Source: Rhodospirillaceae bacterium UBA6608 (lineage in GTDB: Bacteria > Pseudomonadota > Alphaproteobacteria > Rhodospirillales_A > Casp-alpha2). From it: 7,386 nucleotides of DNA. Where the stretch lies: the NCBI GenBank assembly GCA_002433335.1, contig DJHY01000099.1:1-7386 (forward strand), in the 5' to 3' direction. The notes under the pieces were generated by a model. The model saw only the letters and a list, made by a program, of their open reading frames with translations. It did no database searches and had not been told where the DNA came from. Shown here piece after piece: positions 1-6,396 of the stretch; the first letter of the stretch is position 1, and each line of letters opens with the position of its first letter. The position numbers and the translations under genes were made by a program.

Positions 1-227
<227 letters not shown>

Positions 228-290
228 CTAGGGGTACCGGGCCACGATATATGGGCACAGGGATTGAAACGCCCTGCACCATCTTGGGTC

Positions 291-318
291 TTTTAACGGA
301 AAGATTCGGCCGTTTAAA
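291..318. repeat. AT-flanked inverted repeat in leuA-mreB gap
   Basis: TTTTAACGG (291-299) pairs with CCGTTTAAA (310-318) at 8 of 9 positions around a 10-base loop. An overlapping alternative pairs GATTCGGCC (304-311 region) with GGCCAATC just downstream. The structure is symmetrical, so it could fold in transcripts of either strand. It may be a weak bidirectional terminator or part of the mreB leader. Its role is not shown by the sequence. Confidence 0.4.
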
Positions 319-350
319 GGGCCAATCTGCGACCGCATTAAGGCTTTTTT

Positions 351-389
351 CGGGGGAAAGCCGCCCCGCCGAGCCTTTGCCCGGCGGGG
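351..389 (-). terminator. Probable leuA terminator-like hairpin
   Basis: Read on the minus strand, a perfect 8-bp GC stem (CCCCGCCG with CGGCGGGG, plus-strand 364-371 and 382-389) begins 45 bases after the leuA stop codon. It is followed by a short pyrimidine stretch (GGCTTTCCCCC) instead of a full U-run. A second small hairpin (GGCTTT with AAAGCC, 342-362) comes directly after. The position suits the leuA transcript end, but the U-tract is poor, so termination may be partial, or Rho may contribute. Confidence 0.5.
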
Positions 390-434
390 TGCGATCGAAA
401 ATCAGGGGCCGGGCGCGGGGGCCCTGGCCGCTGG

Positions 435-2012
435 TCAGGCGGAAATCGCCTCGGGCGCTTTTTTCTCGCGCTTGGCGAACAGCTTGTTCAAAGCCGTCAC
501 ATAGGCCTTGACCGAAGCCACCATGGTATCGGTATCGGCGGCGGCGCCCTGGGCGGTCCGCTCGCCGTTATCGTCCAGACGGACGGTCACTTCGGCCTGG
601 GCGTCGGTGCCCTGGGTCACGGCGTGAACTTGGTACAACTGCAACCGCGCCCCATGGGGAACCAGGGTCTTGATGCAGTTGAAGGCCGCGTCGACCGGGC
701 CGTCGCCGGTGCCGTTGCAGGCCTCGACCTTGCCGTCGATTTCCAATTCCATCGCCGCTTTCGGCGGACGGTGGGCGGTACCGCACTGAATTTCCAGGCT
801 GACCAACTTGATCCGGTCGTTGACGCGGGTGTCCTCGTCGACCAAGGCGACCAGGTCTTCGTCGAACACGTCCTTTTTCAAATCGGCCAAGTCCTTGAAC
901 CGCTTGAAGGCGTCGTTCAAGGCGTTGTCGCCCAACTTGTAGCCCATTTCCTCCAGCTTGGTGCGGAAGGCGTTGCGGCCCGAGTGCTTGCCCAAGACGA
1001 TCTTCGACTTGTTCAAACCGACGCTTTCCGGCGTCATGATCTCGTAGGTCTGGGCGTTCTTCAGCATGCCGTCCTGGTGGATGCCCGATTCATGGGCGAA
1101 GGCATTGGCCCCGACGATGGCCTTGTTCGGCTGCACCGGGAAGCCGGTAACCGACGAGACCATGCGCGACGCGCGGGTGATGTGCGTGGTGTCGATCCCG
1201 GTCGTGAAGGGCATGGCGTCCTGGCGGGTGCGCAGGGCCATGACGACTTCTTCCATCGAACAGTTACCGGCGCGCTCGCCCAAACCGTTGATGGTGCATT
1301 CGACCTGACGGGCCCCGGCCTTGACCGCGGCCAGGGAGTTGGCGACCGCCAAGCCCAAGTCGTTGTGGCAATGGACCGAGAAGACCGCCTGATCGGAGTT
1401 GGGCACGCGCTCGATCAACATCGCGATCAGGGCGGCGTATTCCTCGGGCACGGCGTAGCCGACCGTGTCGGGGACGTTGATGGTCCGGGCCCCGGCGGCA
1501 ATCGCCGTTTCGACGCAGCGGCACAGGAAATCGTGCTCGGAGCGCGATCCGTCCTCGGCCGACCATTCGACGTCGTCGATCAGGTTGCGGGCGGTGGACA
1601 CGCTTTCCTTGATGCGCTCCAACACCTGTTCCGGCTCCATCTGCAATTTGTACTGCATGTGCAGGGGGCTGGTGGCGATGAAGGTATGGATACGGCCGCG
1701 TTCGGCATGGCGGACGGCCTCGGCGGCGCGTTCGATATCGCCGCGGGCGGCGCGGGCCAGACCGGCGATGGTCGAATTCTTGATCGTCTTGGCGACTTCC
1801 GAAACCGCTTCGAAATCACCTTCCGAAGCAATCGGGAAACCGGCTTCGATCACGTCCACGCCCATGTCTTCCAACACTTTGGCGATGCGCAGCTTTTCCT
1901 CCAGGTTCATGGAGGCGCCGGGCGACTGTTCGCCGTCGCGCAAGGTGGTGTCGAAGATGATGACCCGGTTTGGGTCGCGTTCGGTTTGTTCGGTCTCGTT
2001 CACGGTGGTCAT
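435..2012 (-). CDS. leuA: 2-isopropylmalate synthase
   Basis: LeuA catalyses the first committed step of leucine synthesis: acetyl-CoA plus 3-methyl-2-oxobutanoate (2-oxoisovalerate) gives 2-isopropylmalate and CoA, in the cytosol. The protein is 525 residues, normal for the bacterial type. The N-terminal TIM-barrel carries the signature [16 protein letters not shown] (residues 20-35), with R25 and D26 at the active site. Further on is the metal-binding HCHND motif (H214 and H216), followed by the family block [13 protein letters not shown] (238-250). A linker region (HESGIHQDG, 307-315) precedes the C-terminal allosteric domain, about residues 395-510. That domain includes [11 protein letters not shown] (434-444), so leucine feedback inhibition is expected. 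The ATG at 2012 is supported by a strong Shine-Dalgarno, GGAAGGA (2021-2027), 8 bases upstream. A leucine-rich leader ORF and inverted repeats upstream point to attenuation control. mreB follows on the same strand. Confidence 0.97.
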   Translation of the reverse strand: MTTVNETEQTERDPNRVIIFDTTLRDGEQSPGASMNLEEKLRIAKVLEDMGVDVIEAGFPIASEGDFEAVSEVAKTIKNSTIAGLARAARGDIERAAEAVRHAERGRIHTFIATSPLHMQYKLQMEPEQVLERIKESVSTARNLIDDVEWSAEDGSRSEHDFLCRCVETAIAAGARTINVPDTVGYAVPEEYAALIAMLIERVPNSDQAVFSVHCHNDLGLAVANSLAAVKAGARQVECTINGLGERAGNCSMEEVVMALRTRQDAMPFTTGIDTTHITRASRMVSSVTGFPVQPNKAIVGANAFAHESGIHQDGMLKNAQTYEIMTPESVGLNKSKIVLGKHSGRNAFRTKLEEMGYKLGDNALNDAFKRFKDLADLKKDVFDEDLVALVDEDTRVNDRIKLVSLEIQCGTAHRPPKAAMELEIDGKVEACNGTGDGPVDAAFNCIKTLVPHGARLQLYQVHAVTQGTDAQAEVTVRLDDNGERTAQGAAADTDTMVASVKAYVTALNKLFAKREKKAPEAISA

Positions 2013-2038
2013 TGGTAGGGTCCTTCCGAAATCTTCTT

Positions 2039-2224
2039 GGGCCGCCCGGGGATCGCCGTTTCATCCGTCTGGGGCGATCTGTGGCATGGGTCCGGCCCGC
2101 CTAAAAGGGTCGCTGGCTCGTTCATCCCCTGAGCGTTCGCGGTCCCTATGCCGGGATGGACTCGTTTTTCTGGTTCAAATCGCCGGAAACGAAATCCCTG
2201 GTGTCCGCACTACTCGCTCAGGGG
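2039..2224 (-). promoter_or_regulatory. Candidate leuA attenuator (inverted repeats)
   Basis: Between the leader ORF stop and leuA the minus-strand transcript has several perfect inverted repeats. (a) CCCCTGAGCG (2215-2224), which spans the leader stop codon, pairs over 10 bp with CGCTCAGGGG (2126-2135). (b) GATCGCC (2073-2079) pairs with GGCGATC (2051-2057) around a 15-base loop. (c) An outer GGGCCG (2093-2098) pairs with CGGCCC (2039-2044), enclosing (b) and ending just before the leuA Shine-Dalgarno. (d) GGCGATTT (2177-2184) can pair with AGATCGCC (2073-2080), with one G-U, and so competes with (b). Mutually exclusive pairings after a leader peptide are the hallmark of attenuation. No hairpin is followed by a clean long U-run; the only U-stretch is UUUU at 2103-2106. 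Whether control is by intrinsic termination, Rho, or access to the leuA ribosome site is therefore open. Confidence 0.6.
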
Positions 2225-2358
2225 CGAATAAGTCGTAGCCCTAGAAGGTCTAGGCCGAGTAGGCCGAGCGGAAGGAGGGTGCGCGCAGGCGACAGCGCCC
2301 GGTCGGCCATGTCGGCCCCGGTAATCCGCTGTTCGATGTTCATGTCCTGCGTCTGCAT
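2218..2358 (-). CDS. leuL: Leucine-rich leader peptide of leuA
   Basis: This is a 46-codon ORF upstream of leuA and downstream of a good promoter. Its C-terminal part, TLLPLGLLGLDLLGLRLIRP, has 10 leucines in residues 28-43. The codons are CTC three times, CTT three times and CTA four times, with no CTG, although CTG dominates in the neighbouring genes. Clustered Leu codons, including the rare CTA, just before competing inverted repeats match the classical logic of leu operon attenuation. A ribosome slowed by scarce charged tRNA-Leu would change the RNA fold ahead of leuA. The start is uncertain. ATG 2358 has a weak GGAAAAG site. In-frame ATGs at 2343 and 2310 are possible, the latter giving a 30-residue peptide of typical leader length. 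An upstream in-frame ATG at 2469 lies beyond the promoter and is rejected. The peptide itself probably has no further role. The symbol is by analogy with enterobacterial leuL; there is no sequence homology claim. Confidence 0.8.
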   Translation of the reverse strand: MQTQDMNIEQRITGADMADRALSPARTLLPLGLLGLDLLGLRLIRP

Positions 2359-2373
2359 CTGTCTTTTCCAGCC

Positions 2374-2417
2374 GCCTGTCGGTTCATTCCCACGACAACC
2401 ATCGTACGAAGACAGGC
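2374..2417 (-). repeat. Inverted repeat in leuA 5' untranslated leader
   Basis: GCCTGTC (2374-2380) is the exact reverse complement of GACAGGC (2411-2417), separated by 30 bases. Inside, GGTT (2381-2384) can pair with AACC (2397-2400). On the minus strand this would fold close to the 5' end of the leuA leader transcript, ahead of the leader ORF. It could stabilise the transcript or be chance; no function can be assigned. Confidence 0.35.
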
Positions 2418-2426
2418 TTAAGAGAG

Positions 2427-2456
2427 AATAAATGACGCCGGACACCCGTTTGTCAA
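2427..2456 (-). promoter_or_regulatory. Sigma70-like promoter for leader ORF and leuA
   Basis: On the minus strand a perfect -35 box, TTGACA (2451-2456), is followed after 18 bases by TTTATT (2427-2432), a 4-of-6 match to the -10 consensus. Transcription would begin near 2420, about 60 bases before the leader ORF start at 2358. The position and the AT-rich -10 area in an otherwise GC-rich region support the call. The start site itself is inferred. Confidence 0.65.
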
Positions 2457-2485
2457 GTGACGGGAGCATTTCTGATGGCTAACCT
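2457..2485 (+). promoter_or_regulatory. Weak candidate promoter for the DehI-like pair
   Basis: GTGACG (2457-2462, 4 of 6 matches to TTGACA) and TAACCT (2480-2485, 3 of 6 to TATAAT) are spaced by 17 bases. The predicted start site falls at about 2492, exactly the A of the first DehI-like ATG. That gene has no Shine-Dalgarno, so a leaderless transcript is possible. The boxes are weak, so this is a suggestion only. Confidence 0.3.
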
Positions 2486-2491
2486 CGCGCC

Positions 2492-3334
2492 ATGTCGAAA
2501 TTCCCCGAAGTCCTGTTCGCCGATGCCGACGGCCCGACCCTCGCCATCTATCGCAAATTGATGACCGCCGCCGGGTCCGGGTCCCCGGCGCTGATCTTTC
2601 GCCATATGGCGACCTATCCGGGATTGCTGGATTGGTTCTGGGCCGCCGTCGGCCCGGATGTGGAGGCCGGATGGCCCGGCGTCGCGGTCTGGCGGATCGT
2701 CGCCGAACAGCCGCGCCTGAACCTGCCCGCGTTCATCGGGGGCGAGCTGGCAGCGGCCGGGATCGACGCTGATTCCCGCGCCACCGTCGGCCATATGCTG
2801 ACCAGCTACAACCGCATGAACCCGATCAATCTGGTCGCCGTCGGCGCGGCCCGGGCCTTGATCGCCGGGGACGACCTGCCGCCGCCCGCCACCCCCTTCG
2901 CCGAAGCGCCCGCGACGCCCCCGGCCCCGCCGCCGGACCTGCCGCCGCCCCTGCCCATGGACGGCCTTGCGGACGGCCTGGCCGAGGCGATCGCCAAGAT
3001 CTGCCGGACCATCCCGGATACCAAGATCGCCGGGGCCGCCATCGACGTGACGCCGACCATGTACCGCCATTTCGCCCATTGGCCGGTTTTCATGCAGGCC
3101 GTCGCCGAGCGCCTGGATGCCGCCATGCCCGGGATCGATGCCGCGACCCATGCCCTGGCCCAAGACTGCCGCCCGCTGATCGGCCAGATGTTGGCCAAGG
3201 CCAAGGCACGCCAGCCGGGCCCCCTGCCGCTTGCCGATACGACCGACCTGATCCGGGTGCTCGACACCTTCGCCTACGTCATTCCGCATATGGTGGTGAT
3301 CGGCGAAGCCCTGGCCGACGCCCTGGACGCCTGA
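2492..3334 (+). CDS. DehI-like protein, upstream paralogue, probably not a dehalogenase
   Basis: This is a 280-residue soluble protein with no signal peptide or membrane segment. It has the two-pseudorepeat layout of the DehI (haloacid dehalogenase group I) family. Repeat 1 includes SPALIFRHMATYPGLLDWFW (31-50) and SYNRMNPINLV (105-115). A proline-rich linker follows (about 129-155). Repeat 2 includes PTMYRHFAHWPVFM (188-201). Known DehI enzymes hydrolyse 2-haloacids using Asp189, with Trp34 and Asn114 in the active site. By eye, against Pseudomonas putida DehI recalled from memory, Asn114 aligns with N110 here, but Asp189 aligns with M190 and Trp34 with S31. Haloacid hydrolysis by the DehI mechanism is therefore unlikely, and the substrate is unknown. 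The ATG at 2492 has no Shine-Dalgarno and may be leaderless. The next gene starts 25 bases after the stop and is a clear paralogue, so the two are probably co-transcribed, divergently from leuA. Family membership is fairly sure; function is not. Confidence 0.8.
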   Translation: MSKFPEVLFADADGPTLAIYRKLMTAAGSGSPALIFRHMATYPGLLDWFWAAVGPDVEAGWPGVAVWRIVAEQPRLNLPAFIGGELAAAGIDADSRATVGHMLTSYNRMNPINLVAVGAARALIAGDDLPPPATPFAEAPATPPAPPPDLPPPLPMDGLADGLAEAIAKICRTIPDTKIAGAAIDVTPTMYRHFAHWPVFMQAVAERLDAAMPGIDAATHALAQDCRPLIGQMLAKAKARQPGPLPLADTTDLIRVLDTFAYVIPHMVVIGEALADALDA

Positions 3335-3359
3335 CGCCCACCGCAGAACTGGACCGCCC

Positions 3360-4181
3360 ATGACCGCCTTTCCACAAGTTCCCGTCGCCGAGGCAAGCCC
3401 CGCCACCCTGGCCATCTACCGCCAGGCCATGGCCGCCGCCGGGGCCGGGTCCCCGGCGCTGTTCTTTCGCTTTTCCGCGATCTATCCGGGCCTGTTGGAT
3501 TGGATATGGTCCGCCGTCGGCCCGGACATTGCCGCCGGATGGCCGAGCCGCGAGGTCTGGAAGATCGTCGACGACCAACCGGCGGTCGACCTGCCTGCGT
3601 TCCAACTGGATGATGCCGAGCGCCGGTCGATCCGCGACATGCTGATCAGCTACAACCGCATGAATTCGGTCAATTTCGCCATCGTCGGCGCGGTGCGCGG
3701 CCTGGTGACCGGCGACGGCCCGCCGCCGCCGCAAGCGCCGTGTTCCGAGGCGGCCTTCACACCGCCGGCACCAATGCCCGACCTACCGCCGCCGCGCCGC
3801 CTGGACCAATTGGACGAGGGCCAAAAGGCCGCCGTCCTGGCCATCTGCCGGACGCACCGGCCGATTGAGATCGGCGGACAGCGGGTCGACGTGCCGCCGA
3901 CGCTGTATATGCACGCCGCCCTGTGGCCGGATTACTTCATGGCCGCGACGGGGGCGATCGACGCCGCCATGGACCGGATCGACGCCGCGACCCATGACCT
4001 CGCCGCGCGCTGCGCCCCGCTGATCGGCCAAGTCCTGGCCAATGCCCGCGCCCGCAACCCGGGCCCGCCGCCGCTGGACGACGCGACCGACCTGACCAAC
4101 GTCATGAACGCCTTCATGTACCTGAGCCCCCACATGGTGGTCGCCGGGCGGGCGTTGGAGATGGCGTTGGACAAGGCCTGA
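3360..4181 (+). CDS. DehI-like protein, downstream paralogue, probably not a dehalogenase
   Basis: This 273-residue protein is collinear with the preceding gene: LAIYRQAMAAAGAGSPALFF (17-36), YPGLLDWIWSAVGPD (42-56), SYNRMNSVNFAIVGAVRGL (98-116), a proline-rich linker (about 120-146), then PPTLYMHAALWP (179-190) and SPHMVVAGRALEMAL near the C-terminus. It keeps the asparagine equivalent to DehI Asn114 (N102), but L182 sits where DehI has its catalytic Asp189. The catalytic residue is thus lost in both copies, and replaced differently in each (Met and Leu). The pair looks like an old tandem duplication, because similarity is spread along the whole length, with short shared DNA blocks such as AGCTACAACCGCATGAA. 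The ribosome site is weak (a GGA about 8 bases upstream), so translational coupling to the first gene is possible. The two proteins might form a heterodimer, since DehI itself has internal pseudo-dimer symmetry. That is speculation. The role is unknown. Confidence 0.8.
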   Translation: MTAFPQVPVAEASPATLAIYRQAMAAAGAGSPALFFRFSAIYPGLLDWIWSAVGPDIAAGWPSREVWKIVDDQPAVDLPAFQLDDAERRSIRDMLISYNRMNSVNFAIVGAVRGLVTGDGPPPPQAPCSEAAFTPPAPMPDLPPPRRLDQLDEGQKAAVLAICRTHRPIEIGGQRVDVPPTLYMHAALWPDYFMAATGAIDAAMDRIDAATHDLAARCAPLIGQVLANARARNPGPPPLDDATDLTNVMNAFMYLSPHMVVAGRALEMALDKA

Positions 4182-4203
4182 ATGCTTTTCTCTCTAAACC
4201 AAG

Positions 4204-4259
4204 AGCAATGCACGAGAAGAAGCACGTCAAGCGTTCTTGATGCGTTCTTTTCCATTGCT
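4204..4259 (+). terminator. Long imperfect hairpin after the DehI-like pair
   Basis: The hairpin starts 22 bases after the stop codon of the second DehI-like gene. From the outside in it pairs AGCAATG (4204-4210) with CATTGCT (4253-4259), AAGAA (4217-4221) with TTCTT (4245-4249), GC (4222-4223) with GC (4242-4243), and TCAAG (4227-4231) with CTTGA (4236-4240), around a CGTT loop. The inner hairpin is followed by TTCTTTTCC, which could act as a modest U-tract. It could end or protect the 3' end of the plus-strand transcript. It could also be the first domain of a structured RNA. Confidence 0.45.
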
Positions 4260-4466
4260 ACCAAACCGAGAGTTTGTTACAAGAACTCATCCGCGATAAG
4301 ACGCGGTGGAAGGAGGCTTCATGCGAAGCCTTGTTTCACATCCCTAACTCGTAGCAGAGCCGCTGCTTCCGGCTTTGAGGTGTCTCTGAAGGGAAAATTA
4401 GGGTTAAGACGTAACCGAGTGCCCAAGCTGAGCAGAGCTAGGGTCCGCTAAATTTGGCGAGGCAAA

Positions 4467-4522
4467 CAATCGCCCATCAGAGGGACAACCTTTTAGGACC
4501 CCAATGAAGCGATTGAGTTGTC
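4467..4522. repeat. Interleaved inverted repeats with pseudoknot topology
   Basis: CAATCGC (4467-4473) is the exact reverse complement of GCGATTG (4509-4515), and GACAAC (4484-4489) that of GTTGTC (4517-4522). The four arms alternate, so both helices together form a pseudoknot; alternatively they are mutually exclusive hairpins. On the minus strand the connecting lengths are 1, 19 and 10 bases, which is sterically reasonable for an H-type knot with an inserted loop. Which strand is transcribed is not known. Confidence 0.4.
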
Positions 4523-4582
4523 GGCAAACATGCCAAGCCCGGCGGATAGCGTTTAGGACGATGCTGTTACACCAAGATTTGG

Positions 4583-4616
4583 ATTAAAGCCCCGAATATC
4601 TCGGCCAACCTTTAAT
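4583..4616. repeat. Stem-loop in the low-GC stretch
   Basis: ATTAAAG (4583-4589) pairs perfectly with CTTTAAT (4610-4616). Inside, after an asymmetric interior loop, CCGA (4592-4595) pairs with TCGG (4601-4604) around a 5-base loop. It is symmetrical for the two strands. It is not followed by a U-run, so it is unlikely to be a terminator. Confidence 0.4.
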
Positions 4617-4655
4617 CTGAGTTGCCCGCGAGGGTGTCGTCTGCCCCTCAGAATC

Positions 4656-4684
4656 AAAAAAAGGGCGCTCCAACCGGAGCGCCC
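4656..4684 (-). terminator. Intrinsic terminator of the ilv operon
   Basis: On the minus strand a perfect 9-bp stem, GGGCGCTCC with GGAGCGCCC (4676-4684 and 4663-4671), closes a GGTT loop and is followed directly by seven U (4656-4662). It begins 25 bases after the ilvC stop. An A/T extension makes a 12-bp stem possible. This is a textbook Rho-independent terminator for ilvC. The symmetrical stem with CCCTTTCGTTT on the other side may also weakly stop plus-strand transcription. Confidence 0.92.
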
Positions 4685-4709
4685 TTTCGTTTCGATCCGA
4701 GGGATCGAC

Positions 4710-5753
<1,044 letters not shown>

Positions 5754-5771
5754 TCATTTAAGTGTTGGTTG

Positions 5772-6287
5772 TCAGATGGGCTTGTTGCCACGCGAAATGG
5801 CAACGGCCCCCGTGCGCGAGACCTCGGTCAGGCCCAGGGGCTGCATCAGTTCGATAAAGGCGTCGATCTTGCCGGCGGCGCCGACGATTTCGAAAACGAA
5901 GGAGTTGTTGGAGCTGTCGACGGCGCGGGCGCGGAAGATATCGGCGATGCGCAGGCTTTCGACGCGCTTCTCACCCTTGCCCACGACCTTGATCAAGGCC
6001 AGTTCCCGTTCCACATGCGCACCCTCGAGCGTCAGGTCCGCGACCTTGTGCACGGGCACGAGGCGGCCCAGCTGCGCCTTGATCTGTTCGATGATCATCG
6101 GCGTGCCCGAGGTGACGACGGTAATGCGCGACAGCCCGGCGGCGTGGTCGGTTTCGGCCACGGTCAGGCTTTCGATGTTATAGCCGCGACCGGAGAACAA
6201 CCCGATGACGCGGGCCAGCACGCCCGGTTCGTTATCGACCAGGACGGCAATGGTGTGCCGGTTCACTTCCTTCGAAGGTGCATTCAC
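5772..6287 (-). CDS. ilvN: Acetolactate synthase small (regulatory) subunit
   Basis: This is the regulatory subunit of acetohydroxyacid synthase (171 residues with the chosen start; also called IlvH). It binds valine or related effectors, stimulates the large subunit and gives it feedback sensitivity. The N-terminal ACT domain begins at about residue 11 with HTIAVLVDNEPGVLARVIGL, followed by FSGRGYNIESLTV (31-43), the diagnostic block. The C-terminal half (ELALIKV..., then RADIFRARAVD-like sequence and FELMQPLG-like blocks) matches the usual ALS_ss C domain, and the length is normal. I chose the GTG at 6287 (VNAPSKEVNRHTIAVLV) because the ACT domain follows at the usual distance and a GGGAG lies 10 bases upstream. 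The reading frame stays open back to 6446, but that extension crosses a hairpin and the ilvB 3' end and is not family-like. It sits 109 bases after ilvB and 42 before ilvC. Confidence 0.95.
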   Translation of the reverse strand: MNAPSKEVNRHTIAVLVDNEPGVLARVIGLFSGRGYNIESLTVAETDHAAGLSRITVVTSGTPMIIEQIKAQLGRLVPVHKVADLTLEGAHVERELALIKVVGKGEKRVESLRIADIFRARAVDSSNNSFVFEIVGAAGKIDAFIELMQPLGLTEVSRTGAVAISRGNKPI

Positions 6288-6304
6288 GCTCTTGGAACTC
6301 CCAG

Positions 6305-6330
6305 AAAACGCCGCCGCGCGGACGGCGGCG
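6305..6330 (-). terminator. Terminator-like GC hairpin between ilvB and ilvN
   Basis: On the minus strand CGCCGCCG (6323-6330) pairs perfectly with CGGCGGCG (6309-6316) around a 6-base loop, and four U follow (6305-6308). It lies inside the 109-base gap between the genes for the two subunits, just before the ilvN ribosome site (6298-6302). It could be a leaky terminator that lowers ilvN and ilvC expression relative to ilvB. It could instead be an RNA-stability or processing element. The short U-tract argues for partial read-through. Confidence 0.5.
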
Positions 6331-6396
6331 GCCCTTGTTTTAGCCCTGCGGGCCCGGTTGTCAACAAACGCGATCAACCGGGAACTGCGGACGGGT

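Larger units (their letters stand above)
4182..4650. other. Low-GC, stem-loop-rich non-coding stretch
   Basis: No credible gene is seen in these roughly 470 bases; open frames here are short and unlike any family I know. By hand count 4201-4620 is 210 G+C in 420 bases, or 50%, clearly below the GC-rich flanking genes. It is dense in inverted repeats: 4204-4259 (long hairpin), CAAAC/GTTTG around 4263-4277, CCGCG/CGCGG (4291-4306), AGGCTTC/GAAGCCT with a 4-base loop (4314-4331), GGTTA/TAACC near 4403-4417, CCCAAGCT/AGCTAGGG near 4422-4443 with one mismatch, an interleaved pair (4467-4522), ATTAAAG/CTTTAAT (4583-4616), and GAGGG/CCCTC (4630-4650 area). This may encode a structured RNA, or be the remnant of a mobile or transferred element. 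I looked for tRNA-like, tmRNA-tag, SRP and RNase P signatures and found none. Confidence 0.5.

Noticed and set aside
262..270. GATTGAAAC, resembling the 3' end of some CRISPR repeats
   Set aside because: It occurs once, with no spaced repeats nearby and no cas genes in the window.
624..2018. Long open frame on the plus strand, 464 codons
   Set aside because: It is antisense to leuA, which is unmistakable. GC-rich codon use creates long open antisense frames, and its translation has no family-like features.
2359..2469. N-terminal extension of the leader ORF to an ATG at 2469
   Set aside because: That start lies upstream of the TTGACA box (2451-2456), so it would not be in the transcript.
2453..3415. 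320-codon minus-strand frame opposite the first DehI-like gene
   Set aside because: It is antisense to a gene with recognisable family motifs and a clear paralogue. The translation is low-complexity Gly/Arg-rich, typical of shadows.
4182..4451. 89-codon plus-strand frame after the DehI-like pair
   Set aside because: Its ATG overlaps the preceding stop codon, it has no recognisable domain, and the region reads as hairpins in low-GC DNA. A real small protein cannot be excluded, but nothing supports it.
4182..4650. Split tmRNA, SRP RNA or RNase P RNA
   Set aside because: I found no tag-peptide-like ORF ending in a typical Ala-Ala motif, no tRNA-like TTCGA arm, and none of the conserved SRP or RNase P core sequences I know.
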